From: Sisyra terminalis
Lineage: Eukaryota; Arthropoda; Insecta; Neuroptera; Sisyridae
Assembly: GCA_958496175.1 (NCBI GenBank)
Contig: OY292278.1
Span: 8,184,001 to 8,248,000 of the forward strand
Direction of reading: 5' to 3'
DNA: 64,000 nt
Part shown: in pieces, positions 28,396 to 41,386 of the stretch
Layout: every line of letters begins with the position of its first letter
Numbering within the stretch: the first letter of the stretch is position 1
Position numbers and translations under genes: made by a program
Notes under the pieces: model-generated
What the model was told of the DNA's origin: nothing
Databases searched by the model: none
The model's input: the letters and a program-made list of their open reading frames with translations, nothing else

Positions 28396-29774
28396 TTCTT
28401 GATTTTTTTCTTTGTAATTGATAAATTTTCAGCAAATTTTGTCAAATCAAAAATTGTTCCTATTTTCTCTCTAATTATTGCGAACAATTAAATTAAGTTT
28501 TAAAAAGTCTACAAAAAAAATAACTACATAGAAACCAATCTAATTTCTTCTTAATTTATTTTGCGACCGAAAAATAACTTTGATGGCCATTTTATCACCC
28601 AACCACTCCAAATGTGATACATCTAGCCAATAATTTTTCTTTTCTAATTAAAAAGCAAACAGACCGAACCGAAACCATAGAAAATTTTTATAAGCCATTA
28701 ATTATTTCTATCGGCTCGATAACAATGCGCTTCGTAAAAACGCCAATTAGTGAAAAATCTTGAAATTTCGTAGAGCAAAAAACGGATGATGTACGATTTA
28801 TATGATGATAAACTGGAAAAATATGTTTACCAATAAATTTTTAAAAGTTTTACTGCCAAATATTTCATTAAAATTTGATTTATTTGACTGTTATTATTAT
28901 TATTTGACTACTAAATTAAAAAACAATTATAGGTAGTTAAGGTAGGGAAAAAATAATTTTATTGTTTTCTATTTAATACTTTATTTAATATGGTAACTGC
29001 CATTCATAAAAATCAATTGTTTAAAACCTAATTTCTTGAGCCATTTTCCGGAAAAGTTTTCTAATTGACAATTAATTAGACACTCAATTTGTAAACCTTT
29101 TTTTTTTTAAATCAATGTTACACGATCAAGTGGGCTTACCATGGGCGGCAAAACAGATGACAATCGCTTAGTGCCAAATCCTAACTATAAGTTTAATTGA
29201 TAAGAACCTCTCCTCCAAACCCCTAAAACTTATACCAGGCCATCAAAGTCATATGCAATCTGTGGTTGTTCTATGAAAATACGATACCTCTTCTACCACT
29301 GAATTCTGGCAATTTTAGCCAAAATTTCTATATATAAATGGTCAAATTTCGGGCAAAAAGTTTGAAAAAAACTTAGAATTATTAAACGACCAATTTTGGT
29401 ATATAATATCCTTCCTCTATACTTGAGATATTTGGCGTCCACTTGAACCACTTAAACAATCTTGAACTTTAAAAATTTCGATTTATATATCTGTATAGAA
29501 TTTGTTTGTTATTGGTGGACATAATTTTTCTTAAAAAAAGATCTATTTCATTTTATTTAGTCAAAGATTCACTGATGGAAATATGATCCAACAAATTTTT
29601 GCGTCAATTTTTATGACCTTAAAAATCACACATTTTTTTAAAGTCTTCTCAAGAAAAATACTTTGAAATTCTTAGTCAATTTTCAATCCTTCGGTAATAC
29701 TACATAATTAGAACATTAATCTTTAGGTACTTATTGCGATTATTTTCAACAACTGGTTTCCCCGACCAAAGTGC
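28396..29774. other. Non-coding DNA without recognisable genes
   Basis: The part 28550-28790 is less AT-rich and unique-looking. The part 29520-29620 is a dispersed repeat that recurs inverted at 52610-52700 (shared GGAAATATGATCCAA). No gene was seen. Confidence 0.35.
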
Positions 29775-29782
29775 ATCTATAC

Positions 29783-30951
29783 TAGGGTAGGTCAAAAAAA
29801 TCGATTATTTTTTTTTTACAAGCGACGCGGAAAAATGGGTTGCTAGACACCTTCAAAAAACTCTCACCAAGTATGAGCTCTTAATTTTAATAGGAAGATC
29901 CTCCGCATCGCAGTTTTGTATTTTTTTCTCAGTCCAATAGAAAAAAATTCATACCTCATCATTTATCGATTGTACAGAAAAATGTTCTGAATGAATTTTT
30001 TAGGAAATTTAATGCTCTACCAAAAAGGTATTCTATATTTTTTCCGTAAGCCTCACCATTTGAAAGATATTAAGGATTTAATTTTGATTATTTTAAGACA
30101 AATTTCATTTTTGTTTATGAATTGTATAACTCGACAATAAATGACTCTTATACAATGCGCAATACAAATTTTTGTTGGAAATTAACTGCTCTATAAAAAT
30201 GGTTTCTTATGTTTTGGCGATTAAATTAACCGTTCAAACGATATTCATCATCAAACTTTCATGTGTACGGATTTTAAAAGTTTTTGATGAGATATTCGAA
30301 AAATTTCAATTTAATTTATAACTTTTGAGAAAATTTACACGAATTTTAGTTTTTATCAACTGAGAAACTTCAAAATATTTTTCGAATATTATAATATATA
30401 ATATTATATTATATCGAATATTTTAATAAAATTATTCGAATATCTCATCAAAAACTTTTAAAATCCGTACACATGAAAGTTTGATAATGAATATCTTTTG
30501 AACGGTTAATTTAATCGCCAAAACATAAGAACCATTTTTATAGAGCAGTTCATTTCCAACAAAAATTTGTATTGCGCATTTTATAAGAGTCATTTATTGT
30601 CGAGTTATACAATTCATAAACAAAAATGAAATTTGTCTTAAAATAATCAAAATTAAATCCTTAATATCTTTCAAATGGTGAGGCTTACGGAAAAAATATA
30701 GAATACCTTTTTGGTAGAGCATTAAATTTCCTAAAAAATTCATTCAGAACATTTTTCTGTACAATCGATAAATGATGAGGTATGAATTTTTTTCTATTGG
30801 ACTGAGAAAAAAATACAAAACTGCGATGCGGAGGATCTTCCTATTAAAATTAAGAGCTCATACTTGGTGAGAGTTTTTTGAAGGTGTCTAGCAACCCATT
30901 TTTCCGCGTCGCTTGTAAAAAAAAAATAATCGATTTTTTTGACCCACCCTA
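29783..30951. mobile_element. Palindromic hAT-like MITE H3 (1169 bp)
   Basis: The termini are TAGGGTAGGTCAAAAAAATC and its near-perfect inverse. The arms are about 560 bp and meet at an AT-rich centre near 30395. A perfect 8 bp target duplication ATCTATAC lies at 29775-29782 and 30952-30959. There is no coding capacity. Confidence 0.9.
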
Positions 30952-30959
30952 ATCTATAC

Positions 30960-31131
30960 CATTGTTTCCTAACCAGTGGTCCGCGGACCCCTGGGAGTCC
31001 GCGATAATTTAATGAAGGAACACTAAAATATAATATTGTCCGAAAATTGCACCTTTTTTTCACTCAGGGGTCCTTGGAATTATGCTTGATTTCCTTGGGG
31101 GTCCGCGGCTGAAAAAGATTAGGAACTGCTG
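30960..31131. mobile_element. hAT-type MITE, copy 3 (inverted relative to copy 1)
   Basis: The ends are CATTGTTTCCTAACC and the inverse of CAGCAGTTCCTAATC. The flanking octamers are ATCTATAC (30952-30959) and ATCTATAT (31132-31139), a target duplication with one change. It abuts H3 and shares its octamer. Confidence 0.88.
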
Positions 31132-31401
31132 ATCTATATTACTGAAATAGTCGAAATTTTATAACCAAAACCAAACTTGGTTTTAATTGCTTTTTGAAGT
31201 ATCAAACCAGTGCCAACCCCTCCAAATATTTTCATGATTTTCCACTTTAATAGTTTCAAATGTTTTTTGCAGTGCACCGTTTTCCAAAAAAGGGAAATAT
31301 TGGGGCAACATCCTGGTTGCTCTCATCCATAGTGTGGTTAATAATTAATAATGTTCTTGAAAACTTGGACTCAAATAATAAAACGTTAAATTTTCAAATC
31401 A

Positions 31402-31444
31402 TCTCAACGTTTCGTTGGTATTTATTTCCAACTTCTTCAGGAGA
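31402..31444 (-). ncRNA. Hammerhead-ribozyme-like motif, copy B1
   Basis: On the minus strand: TCTC, core CTGAAGA plus A, stem II GTTGG/CCAAC around AAATAAATA, GAA, ACGT, T, then GAGA. Helices I and II pair perfectly and differ in sequence from copy C1, so the changes are compensatory. Confidence 0.68.
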
Positions 31445-31481
31445 ACTTAAACATAATAACCAATGCATGTTGTTCATTAGT

Positions 31482-31524
31482 TCTCCAGAAGAAGTTGGAA
31501 ATAAATACAAACGAAACGTTGAGG
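31482..31524 (+). ncRNA. Hammerhead-like motif, copy B2, core mutated
   Basis: It has the same layout as B1, but the core reads CAGAAGA (U4 lost), one stem II pair is broken (GTTGG/CAAAC) and helix I ends GAGG. Probably inactive. Confidence 0.5.
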
Positions 31525-31583
31525 TGATTTGAAAATTTAACGTCTTATTATTTGAGTCCAAGTTTTCAAGAACATTATTAATT

Positions 31584-32645
31584 ATTGGGACAAAAGCTCA
31601 TTTCCATAAAACAAATTGTTGAGTTCTTGACCTAATAAGCGACGAACTTGAAAACAATCCATAAATTAGTATATGTTTAACAAAACGACTGAATAAAAAA
31701 CTTTCGTAAAGTTCTATTCGTTTTTAAATAATGTAATACAACAAGGAAATTATTCCACATAAATAATATTAATAAAATTGACCTTTAATTTAGCTCGACT
31801 CGAGATTACATGCAATTTCATTGCAATATAAATTTCATCCGTGCAATAAGTAAAACAACCTCATCATCATTTACAAAGCTCGCACGCAATTGCATACTGC
31901 AACTGCATCTGTGGACAAATCCAAAGCTCGCGAGCTTTTGCCAACTTTCGCCCAGTTGTGCGCATAACTTTAATTTCCCCATATTAAATCATATGCATCC
32001 TACCCTCCCTTTTCCTCCCATCAAACCAAACAACATTGCTCCGGTAACCGTTCCGGGTAAATTTTTCTGCATGCAACATTATCTTTTATCATCATTGATA
32101 ATGCCATAAATTTTTCGTCCTAATTACCGCAAAACGTCATTAGAGATTTATGTCATGAAGACTTATCCGAATGCAAACTATATTTAGATCATTTCAAGGA
32201 CCAATTGCGCTTGGTTTCAACGAATTCGCCTTGATAATGAACGTTTGACATTTTCTCTGACTCATTTGATTTCGATTAAGACGAATTCTCGGTAACTACT
32301 CGGTTAAAGATGTAAGAGTTATGTACGAAAAAAATTGTCGTAAAAAGGTTTATTTATGATTTCTGATGTAATACGAAGAATTTATTAGCGACAAAAACTT
32401 AAATTTGTGATTTTATTGTACTATAATTGTGGCGGCTAGGTAATTGATGGCAAATGTCCTCATAAAATGAATATTTAATCGCTTGGGGTATAAGAAAAGT
32501 AATTGATGAGTTTCAAAATCGATTGAAACATTTATTTTTTCCTGAAAATTGAATCGGATTTCTGATTGTCCAAAGTCTAATTGCACTGAAATTAATCTAA
32601 ATATAAATACTTATTTTCTGAAACTCTAATGCAAATTATACTGTT
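31584..32645. other. Non-coding DNA, less AT-rich at 31790-32110
   Basis: No exon could be framed. The central segment contains GCTCGCGAGC and pyrimidine-rich blocks and could be a regulatory element. Confidence 0.3.
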
Positions 32646-32915
32646 TGTGCATTTGGAGATAGGATCCTGCATACAAAATGCAGGTTTTACCAGGCAGAAA
32701 ATGAAACCAATTCTCACGTTCTATGGGAATGTGGTGCTGAATGGGAAAGCTCTTAGTGCTACGAGTACTGAGGTTCGCTCAGCTTCTTGGTCTTAACTTG
32801 ATAAAGTAGGAACCCAGAAAGCACAATTAGCCCTGAGGCTGCAGTACTGATGCTCAATTAACTTAATCTAATCCTGAAAAACCCAACCAAATAATAATAA
32901 AAATAATTGCCTTAC
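32646..32915 (+). mobile_element. 3' end fragment of a non-LTR retrotransposon
   Basis: The plus strand reads CRFYQAENETNSHVLWECGA, the C-terminal zinc-finger-like end common in Jockey/R1/I-type LINEs, with the second Cys replaced by Tyr. It is followed by a short tail of AATAATAATAAAAATAATT. Severely 5' truncated. Confidence 0.65.
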
Positions 32916-33299
32916 AACAATTCTTGAGGGCATACAGGCTACAAACTTCCATAAAAAAATCACTCCTCAATTTAAATGCAGAAAACATCAGTTGGATATT
33001 TCTGCATCTTCATTTTACTTGCAATAAAATAATCAAAAGCTCATTTAATATCGTGGGAATAAACACCAGGTTGAAATTATGAAATTCAGTGTTAATTAGT
33101 CATTGTTTCTAGAAACTTAAAGAAAATATTTTTCTCAAACTTCCAGAGTATAAATGAGTTTTTTGTTAAATTGAAGATTAATTTCCGTGCTACCTCTTCA
33201 TCTTCTTTTTATTTATTTATTCATTTTTCTTTCTTCTTTCTGACGAAGAATAGTATCCTTTGAAGTACAGTAAAATTTTATCTTTTAAAATTTTTCTCA

Positions 33300-34367
33300 T
33301 TGTGATGATTTCTTTCATTTTTGCGTTAATGGTGTCAAACTATCAAAGTAAAAAAAATCATTTGCACATATATTTAATGAAAATTTAATTCCCTACAAAA
33401 AACGTCTCTATAAAAAATTTTGCCAGATACGCCGTTTTCGAATAATCAAGACTTAAACATTGATATAATTTTTAGATTTATCTTCTTTATTTTGGAATTT
33501 TGTAACTAACGAAAAAATAAATGAGTTGAAATAAACAATATAGATTCTTGAAGAAAATTTAATGCTCTACAAAAAAGATCTCCTAACGTTTTCACATAAA
33601 ATCACTTTTTCAAAAGTTATTCACAATTTAATTTGAAGGAAAAATTAAATTATTGTTTTTCTCGTTGTTGAACCAATTTTGAAAGAGTGATTTTATGTAA
33701 AAACGTTAAGAGACCGTTTTTGTAGAGCATTAAATTCCCTTCAAGAATCTATATTGTTTATTTCTATATATTTATTTGTTTGTTAGTTACAAAATTCCAA
33801 AATTAAGAAGATAAATCTAAAAATTATATCAATGTCTGAAGCTCGATTATTCGGAAACGGCGTGTCTGACAAAAATTTTTATAGAGACGTTGTTTGTAGG
33901 GAATTTAATTTTCTATAAATATATGTACAAATAATTTTTTTTACCTTCATAGTTTGACAGCATTAAATTAAATTTCCTTCAAGAATCTATATTGTTCAAT
34001 TGTATATATTTATTTGTTCGTTAGATTCTTAATTCCAAAATAAAGAAGATAAATCAAAAAATTATATCAATGTTTAAAGCTTGATAATTCGGAAACGGCG
34101 TGTCTGGCAAAAATTTTTATACAAACGTTTTTTGTAGGGAATTTAATTTTCTATAAATATATGTGGAGATGATTTTTTTTACCTTGATAGTTTGACAGCA
34201 TTGACGCAAAAATGAAAGCACAAATAAAAAATCGAAAGTAAAGATGATAGACCTCTTAATATTAATATTAAGTGCTCAAACCTTCCCGATATTTTTTTTT
34301 GTCAATATTTTTGATATACTTTTCAAAAAAAAAATAGTTTATTTTTTTGGCCCAGTCAAATGTAGCC
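33300..34367. mobile_element. Palindromic MITE H5, related to H4
   Basis: It carries inverted arms with CCCTACAAAAAACG and GCTCTACAAAAAAG and ends TTTTTTTGGCCCAGTC, the complement of the left end of H4. The left terminus is missing. The right half contains an extra partial copy (33965-34200), so it is a rearranged element. Confidence 0.7.
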
Positions 34368-35410
34368 ATTACATTAAACATTTTGGGTTTAACATTACAT
34401 TACATTGACATTACCATTACATTAACACACAATGGGTGTATTAATTTTATGTATTGTGAAAAATCAATAAAATTAAAGTTTCGATTGCAAAACTTGAAAT
34501 CTATGAAATTACTTGTATTAAATTTGGCGTAAATATAACGTGAATTCTTTGGAAAATCTCAATTTATTTTTCAAAATTGTATCGATTAATGTTACAAGTT
34601 ATGTTCATTGGAATAGTATTTAATAATTGAAAATAAAACGGTGACATTTTAATTCGTTCTATTCTTTCTCTTACGAGTTCAAATAAATCTTCAAGTCGAT
34701 CAAACTTTAAATTAATCATCAAAATTATTAAATATCCTTTAAACAAACATTAAAATTTTGTTACATTTTTTGGAAAAATTACAATTTTCCGTTTCAGCCA
34801 TTTGACCTTAGGAACTCCTTTTTAATTAAAGGAAGAACCATTTATATTACATTTGATGCAATCCACGTTTTGTATTTTTTTTTTTTTGGTATAAAATTTT
34901 GGTTTATTTTAATTTTAAGTTATTTTTCTTCAACTTATTAAATGCATTAAGATTGGTCTCCTAGAAAATTATATAAGCTTGACCCCTACTCTTTATAATG
35001 TGTAGCCATTAAACACTTTGCCAAACTTTTAACTATACCTATAGTGTTTAATTTTCCCCAAATTTTTGTCCAATTGGTGTAAGTAACTTTATGTATTTTA
35101 AAAAATCAACATCAGTAAAGTTTTGATTACAAAACTTGAAATCCATGAAATTATTCGTCAAAATTGTATCGATTAATGTTACAAGTTTTATTCATTTAAA
35201 TAGTATTTAATAAATTGAAAATAAAATGATCAAATTTTAGTTCGTTCTATTCTTAGTCTTACGAGTTCAAATGTACCTTCAATTCGATCAAACTTTAAAT
35301 TAATCATCAAAAATATTCTGTAAACAAAGATTGAAATTTGGTGAAACTTTTTGGAAAATTTACAATTTTCTTCTTCGGTCATTTGGCTTTAAAAGCTCCT
35401 CGCAATCCAC
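34356..35410. repeat. Local tandem duplication (about 0.4-0.5 kb units)
   Basis: Units at about 34356-34870 and 34995-35410 share long stretches such as ATTGTATCGATTAATGTTAC and GATCAAACTTTAAATTAATC at an offset of about 586 bp. No coding sequence was seen. Confidence 0.75.
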
Positions 35411-36390
35411 TGCAATTAATTTCGGTATTCACCGATAAACTTGAACTGGAGTTCGGCGACATTTAATCGTCAGGATCGCGTGATAGTCCTCGGTGTCCTC
35501 GTTGTCGCATGATAAAACAATCTTGAACCAATTAAGAGTGAATAAATTGCGTCAAAGTACTACCAACGTTGCGTCATAACGTTTCATTTACCATCTTGTG
35601 TCATCCACATAATTTGCCAAACTTATCCCCACAACAAATAAAATGCACCACTAAATTTCATGTTTGCAATGCACCTACTAATTACTACTGATTTTTAATT
35701 ACATTCGTAGGTATATGTATTTCACACTGCAAGATCTCAATCAGCAAACTCATAAAATTACTATATTTCAATTTAATAAATTTAACTTAATTTCAATTAC
35801 CCGTGACCCTGATATAATTATATTATTCTATATTATGTAAATTAGAAGTAAAGTTAAGCAATGTTTTAAACTAGTTAACGCAATATGTTTTATTCCCCAT
35901 AACAAATAAATTGTTAAAATGTAATAGTTTAAATAAAAATCAACGAAATTAGATGTCAAATAAATATAAATTTTTAATCTTTTTTTCATTTTAATTAAGA
36001 ACCCATAAAACCAATACAAATTGTTTTCACTTTAGTATAGGTATGTAAAAGAATTAAAGGCAATGAAACTGCATTCAGGTACTGCAATATCTCCGTACAA
36101 ACGACCTATCAGTATGACTAACGTTTATTAGCAACACTTGAAATTCAATATTGGGAAATAATTTCAAGTGTGAAACTTCAATTTTCTTACCACAGTGGTT
36201 TTCTGTTTGTACTAGAAATTAAAAATGAAAGAAAAATGTGTAAATTTTCCCATTTTCGTGACTGTTAAATTACTCTTAATTGATCTCTGTTTTCAATTTC
36301 AATTTTTCACGTATTTGGATTATTTATTTCCTTGCATGAAATCTTCATATAAAAACACGTTCGAAAAAAATATTTTTTTATTATTTTTGT
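35411..36390. other. Non-coding DNA
   Basis: The part 35430-35620 is more GC-rich (GTCGGCGACA-like and CGCGTGATAG words) but has no long open frame. The remainder is AT-rich without features. Confidence 0.3.
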
Positions 36391-38255
36391 AAAAATTAAT
36401 ATGATATTAATTTCCTTGGTTTAAGAAAAACACGTTCATTGCTGGTTTGAAAAAAATATTTTTTGCTATATGGTTCATCAAGACAAGATTTGGAAAGCCT
36501 TTGACTTATTGTGTTCTCTGGGTCCCTAATTCATCTTTTGTAAGTCGAGAAGCCGGAAAAAATATTTGACTAGGGTTCCCAGCTTTTAGATGCCATACAA
36601 AGTGCTGCATTCCAACAGGATATGAGAAGTTTCATTTTTTGGTTGACCAAATTGATATCCCAATATTATGAAGATGATTTATTTACTTTCATCCAAAAAA
36701 ATCAATTTTTTCTCTTAATAATTTTTATTAGATTTTCATATGACGTTCTCGTTCTTTTCGGGACTTTATTAAGACCTCAATTATATATCATTGAAAGTCC
36801 TGAAAGGGACGAAAAAACTTTAATTTTTGGGTCCAAAAACCCTATGAAAGTAAATTAATTAACTTACAATGGACATTAACGATTAAAAAGATGTTTTTCA
36901 TTCTGGTCAAAGATTTACTTTTGATATTTTTTTTTATTATTTATGCAACAACTATTATAATATTAATTTCCTAGGATAAAGAAAAGCACGTACATTCTTG
37001 ATTTAAAAAAAAATCGTTTTTTTTTCCTAAATGGTTCACCAAGGCAAGATTTGGAAGATTTGGATAAACTTTGGCTTATTGTGTTTTCTGGGTCCCTAAT
37101 TCTTTTTTTTTAAATCGAGAACCCGGAAATGATGTTCCACTTATAGGGTTCCCAGCTTTTAGATGCCATACAAAGTGCTGCATTCCAACAGAAAATGAGA
37201 AGTTTCATTTTTGCTTGGCAAAATTGATATCCCAATATTATTATTATTTTTATATATATATAAATCGGCCATCAGGATCTAGGTCCTATAATCCGATTTG
37301 ATGACCGGAGCTGACGTGATGGAGATCACTCCCAGTAGAGGAATCTCCCTATGCCTCTATTTGATCACTAGGCACTTTTCTTTTTAGCCTTCTTACATTT
37401 TGGTGCTCCAAAAGTGGCGGAACAGGGAATTTCAGTGTTGACTCAACTTTCCAAAATAATTGGTGGTACATACGGTAATGGCGTCGGTGACTGATGAGAT
37501 GTGTAAGTCTCTTCGGAGAGTCTCATTTGTGACATACCATGGAGCATCTGCCAACTGTCTCAGGATCTTTGACTGGGTGATCTCGATTAATTTAATGCTT
37601 GACTAGCTGGCAGAGCCCCACAGCTCAATACCGTACGACCAGATTGGCACTATTACTGCGTTGTATATAAGAAGTTTATCCTCAAGGGGATGTTTAGAGC
37701 CCCTACCCAACACAGCCAGTATAACTGTTTGAACCTCTTGTTGATTTATTTTCGTTTTTGGATGATGTGAGATTTCCAGGTCAGCCTCCTGTCCAGATGA
37801 ACACCAAGGTATTTGACGGTGTCGGACGATGGGATCTCAGTTGAGTCCAGATTGACCGGGGGGCCCATTCCTTTCCTGAGAGAGAAGGTCACTTGGACTG
37901 ACTTGGATTTATTGATAGTGATTTTCCATTTTTCAGCCCAAGTGCCCAGTAGGTTTAAATGGTGCTGGAGGTACTGAGAGCCAATTACGGCGTCCTCAAT
38001 ATTATGAAGATGATTTATTTTCTTTCATAGGGTTTTTGGACCAAAATGATCAAATTTTTTTCTTAATGATTTTTATTGGATTTTCTTACGACGTTTTCGT
38101 CTTTTTCGAAACTTAATCAGTTACTGAATCAAATATCATTGAAAGTCCCGAAAGGGACAAAAAAAAAATTTGATTTTCTTAGTCCCAAAACCTTATGATA
38201 GTAAATTAAATAACTGACCATGGAAATTAACGCTTAGAAAGATATTTTCTCAGGC
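36391..38255. repeat. Tandem duplication (about 0.5 kb), second copy split by a LINE
   Basis: Unit 1 (36391-36895) and unit 2 (about 36925-37241 plus 38001-38255) share GGGTTCCCAGCTTTTAGATG and CCATACAAAGTGCTGCATTC. Unit 2 is interrupted by the LINE at 37242-37996. Unit 1 keeps the uninterrupted site CAATATTATGAAGATG. Confidence 0.85.
37242..37996 (-). mobile_element. 5'-truncated Jockey-clade LINE
   Basis: A 9 bp target duplication CAATATTAT flanks it (37233-37241 and 37997-38005). The minus strand encodes the C-terminal part of a Jockey-type reverse transcriptase, WKITINKSKSVQVTFSLRKG and DTVKYLGVHLDRRLTWKSHI, and ends in an AT-rich tail at the left. Its paralogous empty site is in the neighbouring duplicate. 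Confidence 0.88.
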
Positions 38256-41175
38256 CTGTCATCAATCTGGCCAGAAATTTACTTAAATTTAGTATTTCAG
38301 CAGAAAGATTTTGAGAAGGACTTCTAAACGATTGAAATGTTCAAAACTTCTAAAAGTTTTCAAAGAAATATTTTCTGCTTTATTTGAAACTCTTAGTGAA
38401 AATTTATCAAAAATAAATTTGGAAACTTTATATAGAAAAAAAAAATAGTACTGAAAACAGTTCATAGATATATTTTTTCAACAAATTTTGTAACTTGAGA
38501 ATATTGAAAATTTATTCAAGAATAAAAAAAATTGGTATTTAAAGTTGCTTCATACATTTCCTGTAAAATTTTATAGCAAGCGATAGTTGGAATAGTGTGG
38601 GTGGTAAAATGGTTTTTAATGCACTAATTGCAGTGAATTTTTGTGCACAAATTTAATTATTTATCCGAATATGGTAATAAAAACTTTTGCAAAAATTTTA
38701 AAATCTAAATTCCATTCATATTAATTGAAATATTAGTCTTAAGCAATAAATTGATTTGAATTGATTATATTGAAAAAGAAATGGCTGAATTTTCTTTCGT
38801 ATAATTATCTCAATAAAAAAAGATAATTTTTCTCTTCATAATTAGAATTTTATAAAAAAATTAGGCAGTACGATTGCTGCTTAAGTTTTAAATGGATTTC
38901 AAGGAAATTTTGTGCAAAATTATCTTAAGAACTTTGATTTTAGTAAATTAAAGCATATTTACGAATTTATTCATTACCAATACAGTCAAGGAAGTGCAAT
39001 TTACAAGTAAATTCATCACAAAGTTTGTAGAAGACAAAAAAACGACTATTTTAAAGAAATAAATCATTTTTTTCATCAGAACTTTTAAACCGTGCCTGAT
39101 ACAAATGAAAAAGTTATTTTTAAAATGAAAGCTGAGGAAATTTCCTACAGAAAATGTTCTTTAGTAATTTCCTGTAGGTGCCATAGTTAACGTAAAAATA
39201 ACGGTTGAAAACATATAAAAATTAATATTTTCCAAAAAACATTGTTACATTATTGTTGGTAAAATAGGGAGCCAAATTATTTTTTTTTTGTGAACTATTT
39301 TTTTTATCTTGGAAAACTCCTATAGTTCTTATTTTTTGTAATTTTACGTTTGGAATATGAAAATTTAAACTCTTATTTAAAGAAACAAAAAACTTGTTAA
39401 ATGTTAATTTACAATTAAAAATTTGTTATAGGATGAACTATACTTTATTAAACATTGAATTTTAATCATAAAATATTTTGAGATTTAATAGATATCTAGT
39501 GATTTTTCGTTTGGACTATTGAAGTTGAATTTTCTCGGGAAAAATCATCAATATTTTTGATTCATGTTAATGTTTGATGATACATTGTTGTAAATTGTTT
39601 ATTTATCATTGAATATACTCTCAAATTTTAAAATTTATATTGATCTTGAGTATAAGGGGTTAAAAGTTAAAAAAGAATTAAAACATTATGAATTTGAATA
39701 AACTTTTTGCAACATTTAAAGAATAAATAATTTGATAGTTAATTTTTTAACTTTCAATAAGTACCTAACAAGTTTAGTTTTACATTAAACTCCTATTATT
39801 AATTTCAATCTTCATCTGATGTTATGCTTTTCTTCGGCCTTAACAGGAGGACTGTTGGGGCATTTTTCTTCTGTACACGTCCCATAAGCTTCACGGCTAA
39901 ATAGGGCAGCTTTTTTGTATGAGAAAACTTTTCTGCAATCTTTATTAAAGTTACAAAAAAATAGTAATGAAATGTGAATCAAATTATTTTTTTTAAGATT
40001 TCAACAATGCTTTTCTGCTGGCATCAAGATGCAAACATAGGGGAGAAGTGGTGCCTTATGGTGGCAATTTTTTTTTTTTTGGTTGAAATCATGTTTGGGG
40101 CATTATCTATCAATTAATAAATTAATTAGCTTTTACGTACTTTTCGACAAGTGCATATGCATGAACGACTGTATTATATTAGTTAAGAAATATAATTCTG
40201 ATTTACATTCATAAATGCATTTTCATATTTTGAAGGATTTTGAAGAAATTGAGTTGTAACTCATTTTTCAAAATAATGTTTTTTTATTAGCAAAATAGAA
40301 ATAACTGTTAAGAAGTAATTAATAATGCATACTTGTCAGCCATTAGTTTCAGATTTATCAAAAAATATTTAAAAAAATAGGTAAATTAATCTTGAATTTT
40401 CAGCAATACCTAATAGTAATTAAAAATTGTGTATAAGATGATTTACCAACTAAAATTAAATGATTGAGAAAAATCAATTTTTGAAGAAGAGTCAACATAC
40501 TTTCTTCTGCATATTTTGCGTCGTAAAAACATTGAAAAAAAAAAAAACAAATTTTATTTGAATTTTCAAAGTTTTTCTTATGAAATAATATCCGAAAAAT
40601 AGTTTCTTAAAATCTTCGAATAATTTTTAAGGTACTATATAATTACTGAAGGAATTTCATGTGAATTTGGTTGTAAAATTGGTGTGAAATTGGTTTTTGC
40701 ATATTTGACGATTATTTCAATCGGAATTCATTTAAGTTTTAGATAAAATGAAGTTTAAGCACCACAAAGCTTGTTTCAAATTATTTATTGAGGAAATGGT
40801 AATTTAAAGAATGATTTCTTTAAACTATTATTAATAGAAGATAATGTAAGGGTTCATTTATAAAATCCAGAAAAATGAATCGAATTTTGGCTATAAAAAG
40901 TTTTGGTTAAAAACTAGGGAATAAAAGAAATTATCGGTGAACTAAATCGATGGAAAGTTTTAGATTTTCTCCTATATATTAGGCTCTAATATGTAAAGGG
41001 ATGCATTTTTGTTCTTCTTCAGCCGCTAAATACCCATTCTTATGTGTATACTTTTACGAAACACTTGTAAATAGATTATAAATGAAAACTGGAGTATTTT
41101 TGGTCGAGGAAAGACGACCAGGAAGATTTTGGGGCAGCCTGGCTTTCGGATTAAATTCAAAAGTATTGAATACAT
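38256..41175. other. AT-rich DNA with one weak exon candidate
   Basis: A few less AT-rich patches (39835-39925 and 41085-41165) are discussed separately. Otherwise no gene, RNA or element was seen. Confidence 0.35.
39812..39933 (-). CDS. Weak candidate terminal exon, unknown protein
   Basis: On the minus strand GATTGCAG (acceptor-like) precedes a frame reading KAALFSREAYGTCTEEKCPN and ending in TGA at 39814-39812. The segment is more GC-rich than its surroundings. No family was recognised, another frame is also open, and no partner exon was found. It may well not be real. Confidence 0.2.
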
Positions 41176-41378
41176 CAGCGGTTCATAATCTTTTTCAGCC
41201 GCGGACCCCCAAGGAAATCAAGCATAATGTCAAAGACCCCTGAGTGAAAAAAGGTGCAATTTTCGGGCAATATTATATTTTAGTATTCCTTCCTTCCATT
41301 TTCAAATGGGACCGCGAACCCCCAAACATAGGCTCGGGGACCCCCAGAGGTCCGCGGACGACAAGTTAGGAAACAATG
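41176..41378. mobile_element. hAT-type MITE, copy 4 (203 bp)
   Basis: The ends are CAGCGGTTCATAATC and the inverse of CATTGTTTCCTAACT. A perfect 8 bp target duplication GAATACAT lies at 41168-41175 and 41379-41386. Confidence 0.9.
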
Positions 41379-41386
41379 GAATACAT

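Larger units (their letters stand above)
31313..31583. mobile_element. Penelope-type foldback with two hammerhead-like motifs, copy B
   Basis: It starts TGGTTGCTCTCATCCATAGT, as copy A does at 2369, and has inverted arms around a centre near 31462. Each arm contains a complete hammerhead-like motif in opposite orientation. Confidence 0.7.
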
